Shown here: positions 6,545-12,904 of the stretch, piece after piece
Layout of the letters: each line of letters opens with the position of its first letter
How positions within the stretch are numbered: the stretch's first letter is position 1
Source: Agromyces sp.
GTDB lineage: Bacteria > Actinomycetota > Actinomycetes > Actinomycetales > Microbacteriaceae
Reading direction: 5' to 3'
Length of the DNA: 13,466 nt
Assembly: GCA_031178025.1 (NCBI GenBank)
Contig: JAPSJU010000034.1
Location: 1-13,466 of the forward strand
The notes under the pieces: generated by a model
Told to the model about the DNA's origin: nothing
Database searches by the model: none
Seen by the model: the letters and a program-made list of their open reading frames with translations, nothing else
Position numbers and translations under genes: made by a program

Positions 6545-9500
6545 TCAGCCGGCGCAGGCGACCTTCGCGTCGGCCCAGTCGGCGTGGTCGAAGTTCTTGC
6601 CGTTGGTCGCCTCGTCGGCGACGAGGCGCAACCGCTGCACCCCCGCCACGTCGACGCTGAGCGGGAACGCGGCATCCGCGTTCGTGAGCACGGGGGTCTC
6701 GGCGAGCAGCACCCCGTCGCCGTAGACGAGGAACCTGACCGATCCGATCCCGCTCTCGCCCGGGGTCTCGAGCACTTCGTCGTCGATGCCCACGATCGCG
6801 TCGAACGTCGTGCAGGTGCCGCCGAGCCACGCCGTGATGGCACCGGTCGCATGCATGCCGACCCCCTTCGCATAGATCACGTCGTCGATCTCGATCGGCC
6901 GGCCGTCGTTCGCCGCGGCCTGGCCGTTCGACTGGTCGCGCTCGACCGGTCCGTACCCGTTCGACTGTTCGAGCCACTCGAGGTCGGAGAGGTGGTTGAG
7001 CCCGGACAACGGCTTCGGCGTGACCCAGAGCGTCGCCTGGGTCGCCGCCGTGCGTTCCTCGTTCCGGTCGATGCGGTAGCTCGCCTCGACGGGGATCTCG
7101 ACGGTCCCGCTCACGCCGTCATCGGGGATCGTCACGCTCCAGGACGCCTCGAGCACGTCACCCGCGGCGAGCGCCTTCGCCGTGACGGCCTCGCCGTCGA
7201 TCGCCCACCCCTCGGGCACGACCGGCGCGAGCACGATCTTCCCGGCATCCGCGTCGACGGCGAAGGACGCCGTCAGCTCGACGGTCGAACCGGGTGCGAC
7301 ATCGGCGGACGCCGGATCCACCGTCAGGTCGACCGACGCCCACGGGTCGGCTGGGTCGAGGCAGCTCTGCCGTCCCGGCTTGTCGAGGCAGACGATCGCC
7401 GCGAATCCGCCGTTCGTCGCCGTGGGGATGGTGAGCGTCTCGTCCTTGGTGACGCGGCTCGTGGTGAGCACCGTCGCCGAGCCGTTCGCACCGTCATCCG
7501 TCAGCAGGTCGACGATCAGCTTCTTCCCGCCGAACTGGTGGAGGGGCAGCTGGAGCGGCGCGCCCGAGCCGGCGCGCATGCCGCCGACGTACCAGCGGTC
7601 GCCGGCGCGGCGCGCCAGCACGACGTCGGAGGCCGGGGTGCCGCTCAGGAGCCGGGTCTCATCCCAGTGGGCGGGGAGGTTCTGCAGGAAGCGCTCGGCG
7701 TTCGGCTCGGCGGCATAGGCCTCCGGCTTGTCCGACATGTGCTGCCAGCCCGACTCGTAGACGATGCTCATGGCGACCTCGTGCGCCTTCGACGAGTTGC
7801 CGTTGCCGCGCGAGAAGGTCACCGGAGTCCAGTCCATCGAGCCCACGACGTTGCGGGTGAACGGCACCATGAGGCTCCGCGCCGGGCTGATGCCGTTCTC
7901 CGCTCCGCGCACGGCCTCGTACGTCATGATGTGCGGCCACGTGCGCTGCATGCCGGTGGGCAGCGATGCGCCGTGGAAGTTGATCATGAGCCGGTTCGCG
8001 GCGGTGTCGGCGGCGATCCGGTCGTACCACTGGTGGATGGACTGGCTGTCGGTGTCCATGAAGTCGACCTTGATGCCCTTCACGCCCCATGAGGCGAGGC
8101 GGGGCAGCCACTCGTCGCGCTGCTCCTGCGTACGGAGGTCGCGGCTGTGGAACCAGATGATGACGTCGACGCCCTTGGTCTCGGCGTAGCGCACCGTGCG
8201 CGGGACCCAGCTCGCGTCCCAGCCCTCGTCGAGGAGCGCGTACTCCCAGCCGTTGCGGGCCGAGAGGTCGATGAAGTCGCGCTGGCGAGCCTCGTCCTTC
8301 GGGCTGTTCCAGTCGGTCAGCCAGCTCCAGCTCGAGACGCCGGGCCTGATCCACGAGGTGTCGTCGCCCGCGAGCTGGTTCGGCGTCGCGAGGTCGTCGA
8401 CGAGCGTCGACTCGACCACGGTGTCCAGGCCGCCGACGATCGCGACGCGCCAGGGCGTGGAGAGGTCGCCGGTGGACGTGACGGGCGCGCCCTGGAACAG
8501 GTCGACGCCGTAGCGGAGCGTGCCCGGCGTGTGCGCCAGGTGCGAACCGGAGTAGTCGCCGTGCAGATCCGCCTCGGTGAGCAGCACGTACTGCTCTCCC
8601 TGCTGGAACAGTGCCGGGTACCCGACCTCGCCCGTGCCGTTCGAGGCGGTCGCGGTGGTCTGCATCCACTCGGCCTCGTAGTTGACGGCGTAGGAGCGCT
8701 GCATCCAGGCCGCACCGTCGGCCGGGAGCTCCCAGGCACCCGACTCGTCGTCGACGCGGTGCTCGCCCTCGCCGCCGATGAGGTAGCGGTACGACGCGCC
8801 GTCGTCGGAGAGGCGCACGGCGATCGAGAAGTGCGCGCCATCGGCGTTCGCGAACTCGAAGACCGACTCGGCGTGCGCGTACGAGCGCTCCTCCTGCTTG
8901 CCGGTCGTCATCTCGTAGTCCTCGGCGACGACGGCGTCGGTGCGCCCCACGAAGCTGAGTCCGTTGCGGAAGTCGCCGTCGCTGCCCGTGAGGCCGAGGC
9001 GGGTCGCGCGGACGACCGTCGACGCGCCGCTCACGACGTCCAGCGCGACCCGGCCGGCCGAGTCGAGCTGCAGCACGCCGTCGAGCGCGGACCCCTCAGG
9101 ACCGTCGATCGCCCACTGCTCGACCACGACCGGCTCCTCGGGCGCTTCGTCGTCGCACGTGAGCGTCGCATCGCCCCAGTCGGCGTGGTCGAAGTTCTTC
9201 CCGTTCGTCGCCTCGTGGGCGACGAGGCGCAGCACCTCGATGCCCGCGACGTCGGCGGTGAGCGGCACCGCGGCGTCGTTCCCGGTGACGACGCCCGTCT
9301 CGACGAGCAGCTGCCCGTCGCCGAACACCTGGAACCGCACCGTGCCGATGCCGCTCGTCACCTCGTCGTCGAGGCCGACCATGGCCTCGAACGCCGTGCA
9401 GTTCGCGCCGAGCTCGACCGAGAGCGCGCCCGTGGCGTGCATGCCGATCCCCTTCGCGTAGACCGCGCCCCCGATCGTGATCGGCCTTCCGTCGCCGGCG

Positions 9501-9706
9501 GCCGATTCGCCGTTCGAGGTGTCGCGCTCGATCGGCCCCCAGCCGTTCGACTGCTCGAGCCAGGGCAGGTCCGACACGAAGACCTCGCCGACGGGCACTT
9601 CGGCGTGGGCCGGTGCGGTGGAGACGACGGCGAGTCCGCCTCCGACGAGGGTTCCGGCGATGACGGCCGCGGTGGCGGCGCGCCGGCGTTGGATGAAGCG
9701 GGGCAC
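6545..9706 (-). CDS. Secreted GH97 family glycosidase with two NPCBM modules and a NEW3-like domain
   Basis: 1053 residues from GTG at 9706, chosen because AAGGAG (9717-9712) lies 5 nt upstream and the protein then begins with a normal signal peptide (MPRFIQRRR, hydrophobic core, AHA cleavage near 35). An upstream in-frame ATG at 9787 would consume the promoter. Domains: NPCBM carbohydrate-binding module (42-184, Cys103/Cys184); GH97 N-terminal beta-sandwich (about 196-445); TIM barrel (about 452-690); C-terminal beta domain (to about 780, Cys773/Cys782); NEW3-like Ig-fold (about 787-895); second NPCBM (about 905-1052). GH97 contains inverting alpha-glucosidases (SusB) and retaining alpha-galactosidases. 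Asp548 in KVDFMD and Glu597 in MTYEAVRG sit like the nucleophile and acid/base of the retaining type, so alpha-galactosidase-like activity is favoured by inference. It acts outside the cell on alpha-linked sugars, and its promoter is flanked by two dyads. Confidence 0.93.
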   Translation of the reverse strand: MPRFIQRRRAATAAVIAGTLVGGGLAVVSTAPAHAEVPVGEVFVSDLPWLEQSNGWGPIERDTSNGESAAGDGRPITIGGAVYAKGIGMHATGALSVELGANCTAFEAMVGLDDEVTSGIGTVRFQVFGDGQLLVETGVVTGNDAAVPLTADVAGIEVLRLVAHEATNGKNFDHADWGDATLTCDDEAPEEPVVVEQWAIDGPEGSALDGVLQLDSAGRVALDVVSGASTVVRATRLGLTGSDGDFRNGLSFVGRTDAVVAEDYEMTTGKQEERSYAHAESVFEFANADGAHFSIAVRLSDDGASYRYLIGGEGEHRVDDESGAWELPADGAAWMQRSYAVNYEAEWMQTTATASNGTGEVGYPALFQQGEQYVLLTEADLHGDYSGSHLAHTPGTLRYGVDLFQGAPVTSTGDLSTPWRVAIVGGLDTVVESTLVDDLATPNQLAGDDTSWIRPGVSSWSWLTDWNSPKDEARQRDFIDLSARNGWEYALLDEGWDASWVPRTVRYAETKGVDVIIWFHSRDLRTQEQRDEWLPRLASWGVKGIKVDFMDTDSQSIHQWYDRIAADTAANRLMINFHGASLPTGMQRTWPHIMTYEAVRGAENGISPARSLMVPFTRNVVGSMDWTPVTFSRGNGNSSKAHEVAMSIVYESGWQHMSDKPEAYAAEPNAERFLQNLPAHWDETRLLSGTPASDVVLARRAGDRWYVGGMRAGSGAPLQLPLHQFGGKKLIVDLLTDDGANGSATVLTTSRVTKDETLTIPTATNGGFAAIVCLDKPGRQSCLDPADPWASVDLTVDPASADVAPGSTVELTASFAVDADAGKIVLAPVVPEGWAIDGEAVTAKALAAGDVLEASWSVTIPDDGVSGTVEIPVEASYRIDRNEERTAATQATLWVTPKPLSGLNHLSDLEWLEQSNGYGPVERDQSNGQAAANDGRPIEIDDVIYAKGVGMHATGAITAWLGGTCTTFDAIVGIDDEVLETPGESGIGSVRFLVYGDGVLLAETPVLTNADAAFPLSVDVAGVQRLRLVADEATNGKNFDHADWADAKVACAG
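6574..6632 (-). repeat. Near-identical DNA repeat inside the second NPCBM (copy 1)
   Basis: About 58 bp here match 9173-9231 with only three or four mismatches by eye. They encode the shared segment around EATNGKNFDHADW of the two NPCBM modules. The copies are about 2.6 kb apart in direct orientation. Confidence 0.8.
9173..9231 (-). repeat. Near-identical DNA repeat inside the first NPCBM (copy 2)
   Basis: Direct-repeat partner of 6574-6632. Much higher DNA identity than in the rest of the two modules suggests recent duplication or gene conversion of this segment. Recombination between the copies would delete the catalytic part of the gene. Confidence 0.8.
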
Positions 9707-9711
9707 GAGGT

Positions 9712-9717
9712 CTCCTT
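9712..9717 (-). promoter_or_regulatory. Ribosome binding site that sets the GH97 start
   Basis: AAGGAG on the minus strand lies 5 nt before GTG at 9706. It decides against the in-frame ATG at 9787, which would fall in the -35 box. Confidence 0.8.
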
Positions 9718-9731
9718 CGACGTTCGCGACG

Positions 9732-9747
9732 GCCCTCGAGCGAGGGC
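9732..9747. promoter_or_regulatory. Inverted repeat in the GH97 leader (candidate operator)
   Basis: GCCCTCG (9732-9738) and CGAGGGC (9741-9747) are exact 7-bp arms separated by 2 bp. They lie just downstream of the predicted GH97 start site, where a bound repressor would block transcription. In RNA the same sequence could form a small hairpin ahead of the ribosome site. Confidence 0.5.
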
Positions 9748-9758
9748 GCACGAGGGTC

Positions 9759-9787
9759 AGGCTAGGAAGCGGAACTCGAGCGGTCAA
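9759..9787 (-). promoter_or_regulatory. Sigma-70-type promoter of the GH97 gene
   Basis: On the minus strand TTGACC (9787-9782) is followed after exactly 17 nt by TAGCCT (9764-9759). The -35 matches TTGACA at five of six positions and the -10 fits TANNNT. The predicted start near 9752 leaves a leader of about 45 nt with a good ribosome site. Confidence 0.7.
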
Positions 9788-9792
9788 TCGAC

Positions 9793-9808
9793 TGATCGCA
9801 ATCGATCA
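9793..9808. promoter_or_regulatory. Inverted repeat TGATCG-N4-CGATCA upstream of the GH97 -35
   Basis: TGATCG (9793-9798) and CGATCA (9803-9808) are exact arms with a 4-bp spacer, 5 bp upstream of the -35. CGATCA occurs again at 9824-9829, and CAATCG is repeated at 9785-9790 and 9799-9804 with a 14-bp period. The position suits an activator or a repressor; DeoR or the adjacent response regulator are candidates. Confidence 0.5.
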
Positions 9809-9858
9809 CCCGGGTGCACCTTTCGATCAGCTGCGAACACGTCGCCGCTCGCGCCGAG

Positions 9859-9874
9859 TCCGTCGCGCGACGGA
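9859..9874. promoter_or_regulatory. Perfect 16-bp palindrome upstream of the kinase promoter
   Basis: TCCGTCGCGCGACGGA is an uninterrupted palindrome. It abuts the expected -35 zone of the candidate kinase promoter (-10 at 9897-9902), a usual place for an operator or response-regulator site. Confidence 0.55.
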
Positions 9875-9896
9875 TCCGCGCGCCTGCACGGATCGA

Positions 9897-9902
9897 TACG
9901 GT
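9897..9902 (+). promoter_or_regulatory. Candidate -10 for a leaderless kinase transcript
   Basis: TACGGT fits TANNNT and ends 6 nt before the ATG at 9909, so the mRNA may begin at the start codon. A GAGG at 9903-9906 is too close for an ordinary ribosome site. No clear -35 is seen. Confidence 0.4.
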
Positions 9903-9908
9903 GAGGAC

Positions 9909-11303
9909 ATGACCGGAACCGACGACCCGCCCGAGGGCGCCCGTGCCGACCGGGCATCCGTCGAGACGGGCGTCGAATGGGTGCGTCCGCTGCCCGGCCC
10001 GGCGGCGTACCGCCGCGATCTGGCGCTCGCGCTCGTGCTTGCGGCGCTGACCGCCGCCAGCGTCGTCCTCTACCGCGCCACCGGCTGGGGCGAGGGTGCG
10101 CCGTGGTGGGGTTCGGCGCTCTGGATCGCCGGCATGACCCTGCCCCTCGCCGTGCGCCGGCGGGCACCGGAGCTCGTCGCGCTCGTGGCATCCGCCGTCT
10201 TCGCCGTCGGTGCGGAGACCAAGGTGGGCGAGGCGCTGTTCTCGAACATCGCACTGTTCATCGCCATCTACACGGTCGGCGCATGGGGGCGCAGCCGTCG
10301 GCGCGCCAACATCGTCCGTGGCCTCATCGTGCTCGCGATGTTCGGCTGGCTCTTCTGGGGGCTCGTCTTCTACTCGGCCGCGCAGGACTACCTTCCCGAC
10401 CTCTCGCGCGACGGCGCGCTCTCGCCGTACCTCGCCTACGGACTGATCAACACCCTCACGAACCTGCTGTACTTCGGCGGCGCGTGGTTCTTCGGCGACT
10501 CCGCGTACCGGGAGGCGCGGAACCGCGTCGAGCTGGAGCAGCGCACGGGCGAGCTCGCGGCCGAACGAGAGCGCACCCGCGCTCAGGCCATCGCGATCGA
10601 GCGGCTGCGGATCGCGCGCGAACTGCACGATGTCGTCGCCCACCACGTCTCGGTGATCGGCGTGCAGGCCGGAGCTGCCCGGCGCGTCATCGCGAAGGAC
10701 CCGGATGCCGCCGCCGCGTCGCTCTCGTCGATCGAGTCGAGCGCGCGCGACGCCGTCGACGAGCTGCACGGCCTGCTCGGCACCCTGCGCAGTTCGGACA
10801 CGGGCGGGCTTCCGCTCGCCGCGCTCGATCGGCCGGGCGAACGAGAGCCCGTCACCATGTCGACGAGTACGCGTGGCTTCGATCGCCTCGAGGAGCTCGT
10901 GGCGGAGTCCAGGGCATCGGGGCTGCCGACGAGCCTCGCGATCGTCGGGGGGCCGCGCGACGCGCCGCCGCTCGTGAGCCTGAGTGCGTACCGGATCGCG
11001 CAGGAGGCACTCACGAATGTCCGAAAGCACGCGGGTGCATCCGCGACCGCCGAGGTGCGGGTGCGCTGGTCCGACGAGGCGGTCGAGCTCGAGGTGGCCG
11101 ACACGGGGTCGGGCGCCCGCGCACGCCCCGCCTCCGGAGCGGATGCCCCCTCGGCCGTCACCGGTGCCGGACTCGGGCAGCTCGGGATGCGGGAGCGGGT
11201 CGCCGCCGTCGGCGGCACCCTGGAGCTCGGCCCCCGCGCGCGCGGCGGGTACCTCGTGCGCGCCCGGTTCCCGCTGCGGCGCGGCGAGGAGGCGAGCGCG
11301 TGA
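9909..11303 (+). CDS. Sensor histidine kinase, NarL/DesK type (HisKA_3)
   Basis: 464 residues from ATG 9909; longer in-frame starts fall inside the GH97 gene on the other strand and are rejected. Six hydrophobic segments between about 38 and 195 form a membrane sensor with short loops and no large external domain. A charged coiled-coil linker (about 200-230) leads to the HisKA_3 dimerisation helix with RELHDVVAHH, where His240 is the phosphoacceptor. The ATPase domain shows the N box around Asn370 (QEALTNVRKHA), the G1 box DTGSG (398-402) and the G2 box GLGQLGMRER. All core residues are present, so it should be active. It phosphorylates the response regulator whose GTG start overlaps its stop (GTGA). 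The signal is unknown; the multi-helix sensor suggests a membrane or lipid-soluble cue. Divergent orientation from GH97 is a hint of a link only. Confidence 0.93.
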   Translation: MTGTDDPPEGARADRASVETGVEWVRPLPGPAAYRRDLALALVLAALTAASVVLYRATGWGEGAPWWGSALWIAGMTLPLAVRRRAPELVALVASAVFAVGAETKVGEALFSNIALFIAIYTVGAWGRSRRRANIVRGLIVLAMFGWLFWGLVFYSAAQDYLPDLSRDGALSPYLAYGLINTLTNLLYFGGAWFFGDSAYREARNRVELEQRTGELAAERERTRAQAIAIERLRIARELHDVVAHHVSVIGVQAGAARRVIAKDPDAAAASLSSIESSARDAVDELHGLLGTLRSSDTGGLPLAALDRPGEREPVTMSTSTRGFDRLEELVAESRASGLPTSLAIVGGPRDAPPLVSLSAYRIAQEALTNVRKHAGASATAEVRVRWSDEAVELEVADTGSGARARPASGADAPSAVTGAGLGQLGMRERVAAVGGTLELGPRARGGYLVRARFPLRRGEEASA

Positions 11304-12037
11304 TCCGCGTGCTCGTCGTCGACGACCAGGCACTCGTGCGCGGCGGCTTCCGCACGATCCTCGACTCGGAGGACGGGATCGAGGTCGTCGGCGAGGCCTC
11401 GACCGGCGAGGAGGCGATCGCCCGGGTCGCGGAGCTCTCGCCCGATGTGGTGTGCATGGACGTGCAGATGCCCGGCATGGACGGGCTGGAGGCGACGCGG
11501 CGCATCACGGCGGATGCCGCGGCGGCGCCCGCTGTGGCCGTGCTCGTGCTCACGACCTTCAACCGTGCGGACTACCTGTTCGCCGCCCTCGAAGCCGGCG
11601 CGAGCGGGTTCCTGCTCAAGAACTCGAGCCCTGAGCAGCTCATCGAGGCGGTGCAGGTGGTCGCGAGGGGCGACGCGCTGTTGTCACCGGATGTCACGCG
11701 ACGGGTCATCGAGGCCGTTGCGTCGGGAGGCGGATCGGACGCGCGCGCGCCCGCGCGGCCGAGCCCGGCGGGTCTCGCCGCCCCGGCGCCTGCCGTGTCC
11801 GCCCGGCCGGAACCGAGCGCCCTCGCCACCCTCACCGGCCGGGAGCGGGAGGTGCTCGAGCTGCTCGCAGAGGGGATCTCCAACGCCGAGATCGCGCAGC
11901 GCATGTGGGTCGGCGAGGCGACGGTGAAGACCCATGTGTCGAAGGTGCTCATGAAGCTCGGCCTGCGCGACCGCGTGCACGCCGTCGTCTACGCGTACGA
12001 GCAGGGGATCGTGCGGCCCTCGGCATCCGGGTCTTGA
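11300..12037 (+). CDS. LuxR/NarL-type response regulator
   Basis: 245 residues from GTG 11300, preceded by GAGGAGG (11286-11292) at 7 nt spacing and overlapping the kinase stop by 4 nt. The receiver domain (1 to about 125) has the acidic pair Asp8/Asp9, the phosphoacceptor Asp54 (CMDVQMPGMDG), Thr85 and Lys107, so it is complete. The C-terminal LuxR helix-turn-helix spans about 176-236 (LTGREREVLELLAEG, then ISNAEIAQ and the recognition helix TVKTHVSKVLMKLGL). Between them lies an Ala/Pro/Arg-rich linker of about 30 residues (142-173), longer than in most NarL proteins and coded by very GC-rich DNA. It is the cognate partner of the upstream kinase and should bind DNA as a dimer when phosphorylated. 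The palindrome at 9859-9874 upstream of its operon is a reasonable site for autoregulation. Its stop codon overlaps the -35 of the arsR promoter. Confidence 0.95.
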   Translation: MIRVLVVDDQALVRGGFRTILDSEDGIEVVGEASTGEEAIARVAELSPDVVCMDVQMPGMDGLEATRRITADAAAAPAVAVLVLTTFNRADYLFAALEAGASGFLLKNSSPEQLIEAVQVVARGDALLSPDVTRRVIEAVASGGGSDARAPARPSPAGLAAPAPAVSARPEPSALATLTGREREVLELLAEGISNAEIAQRMWVGEATVKTHVSKVLMKLGLRDRVHAVVYAYEQGIVRPSASGS

Positions 12038-12062
12038 CCAGCAGCCGGGTCGCACGTATGGT
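12034..12062 (+). promoter_or_regulatory. Promoter of the arsR-SRPBCC-reductase operon
   Basis: TTGACC (12034-12039), a 17-nt spacer and TATGGT (12057-12062) form a good sigma-70-type promoter. The -35 overlaps the stop codon of the response regulator gene. Predicted start near 12069, leader about 25 nt. Confidence 0.7.
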
Positions 12063-12077
12063 GAAGTGAACAGTTAA

Positions 12078-12093
12078 TTAAGGAGTTGCTTAA
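12078..12093. promoter_or_regulatory. Candidate ArsR operator in the leader
   Basis: TTAAG (12078-12082) and CTTAA (12089-12093) are exact arms with a 6-bp spacer, next to the AT-rich palindromes TTAATTAA (12074-12081) and CTTAAG (12089-12094). The site covers the ribosome binding site (GGAG, 12082-12085) and reaches the GTG start. Such AT-rich dyads just after the promoter are typical of autoregulated ArsR genes. Confidence 0.6.
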
Positions 12094-12435
12094 GTGACGC
12101 GAACGGCCGACGACCTCAGTGGCGTCTTCCACGCGCTCGCCGACCCCACGCGGCGCGCGATGATCTCGCGCCTCCGACAGGGCGCGGCGACCGTGGGCGA
12201 ACTGGCCGAGCCGTTCCCGATGAGCCGGCCGGCCATCTCGCAGCACCTCAAGGTGCTCGAACGGGCAGGACTCATCGAACGCACCGCCGACGCGCAGTGG
12301 CGCCGCTGCACCCTCCGCACCGAGCCGCTCGACGAGGCATCCGCCTGGGTCGAGCGTCATCGCGGGGAGTGGAACGAGCGCTTCGACCTGCTCGAGGAGC
12401 GGCTCCGCGAACGGAAGGGACAGACGAATGCCTGA
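12094..12435 (+). CDS. ArsR-family winged-helix repressor (no metal-binding Cys motif)
   Basis: 113 residues from GTG 12094, with GGAG 8 nt upstream. The sequence is a classic ArsR/SmtB winged helix: FHALADPTRRAMISRL at about 10-25, the turn GELAEPFPMSRPAISQHLKVLERAGL with the recognition helix at about 47-62, and the wing RTADAQWRRCTL. The ELCVCDL-type metal site is absent and the protein has a single Cys in the wing, so it is not a metal sensor. It belongs to the SdpR/SRPBCC-associated branch, whose ligands are mostly unknown. It probably represses its own operon through the dyad in its leader. It overlaps the next gene by 8 nt. Confidence 0.93.
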   Translation: MTRTADDLSGVFHALADPTRRAMISRLRQGAATVGELAEPFPMSRPAISQHLKVLERAGLIERTADAQWRRCTLRTEPLDEASAWVERHRGEWNERFDLLEERLRERKGQTNA

Positions 12436-12904
12436 GCAGACCGCCACGAACGAGAGGCAGTTCACCATCACGCGCGTCTTCGACGCGCCCCGAGAGGTCG
12501 TGTGGCAGGCCTGGACCGACCCCGACGAGGCGCCGGCCTGGTGGCACCCGCGCGGCGTCGCGACGCCGCGCGAGAGTGTCGAGTTCGACCTGCGGCCCGG
12601 GGGCCGCTATCGCTACACGATGATCGCGCCCGACGGAACGCAGTACCCCACCACCGGCGTCTACCGCGAGATCACGCCGCCCGAGCGGCTCGTCATGACG
12701 TGGGGCTCCGTCGGCGACCCCGACGAGAGCGCTCCCGTGCTCACCATCCAGCTCGCCGAGCACGGCGAGGGTGGCCGGCAGACGCTGATGACCTTCCATG
12801 TGCTCGGCATCGACGGCGTCCGGGGCGACGACAACGTGTACGACGGCTGGGATTCCGCATTCGACCTGCTCGTCGAGCACCTCGACGGGCGCTCGACACG
12901 CTGA
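12428..12904 (+). CDS. AHSA1/SRPBCC-family protein
   Basis: 158 residues. ATG at 12428 lies within ATGCCTGA, overlapping the arsR stop, with a GGAAGGG-like site upstream. The N-terminal signature ITRVFDAPREVVWQAWTDP (about 14-32) followed by a WW pair near 41-42 and the GGRYRY strand is characteristic of the AHSA1 (activator of Hsp90 ATPase homologue 1-like) START/SRPBCC fold. These proteins have a hydrophobic cavity for small ligands. In bacteria they are often encoded directly after an ArsR regulator; the ligand and role are unknown. The protein is cytosolic with no signal peptide. Its stop shares one nucleotide with the next start (TGATG), so the three genes form a translationally coupled operon. 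Confidence 0.92.
   Translation: MPEQTATNERQFTITRVFDAPREVVWQAWTDPDEAPAWWHPRGVATPRESVEFDLRPGGRYRYTMIAPDGTQYPTTGVYREITPPERLVMTWGSVGDPDESAPVLTIQLAEHGEGGRQTLMTFHVLGIDGVRGDDNVYDGWDSAFDLLVEHLDGRSTR

Noticed and set aside
9707..9787. ATG at 9787 as the GH97 start (26 to 27 extra residues)
   Set aside because: It falls in the -35 of a good promoter, has no ribosome site and would bury the signal peptide; GTG 9706 has an ideal Shine-Dalgarno.
8147..9904. 585-residue plus-strand open frame across the GH97 N-terminal half
   Set aside because: Shadow of the glycosidase; it has no recognisable domain.
9477..9908. Upstream in-frame extension of the kinase
   Set aside because: It overlaps the GH97 signal peptide and promoter, and the membrane domain begins normally after ATG 9909.
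9977..11299. Long in-frame extension of the response regulator
   Set aside because: It is an Arg-rich alternative frame of the kinase; GTG 11300 with GAGGAGG begins exactly at a receiver domain.
9762..11333. 523-residue minus-strand open frame across the kinase
   Set aside because: Shadow of the kinase, whose H, N and G boxes are unmistakable on the plus strand.
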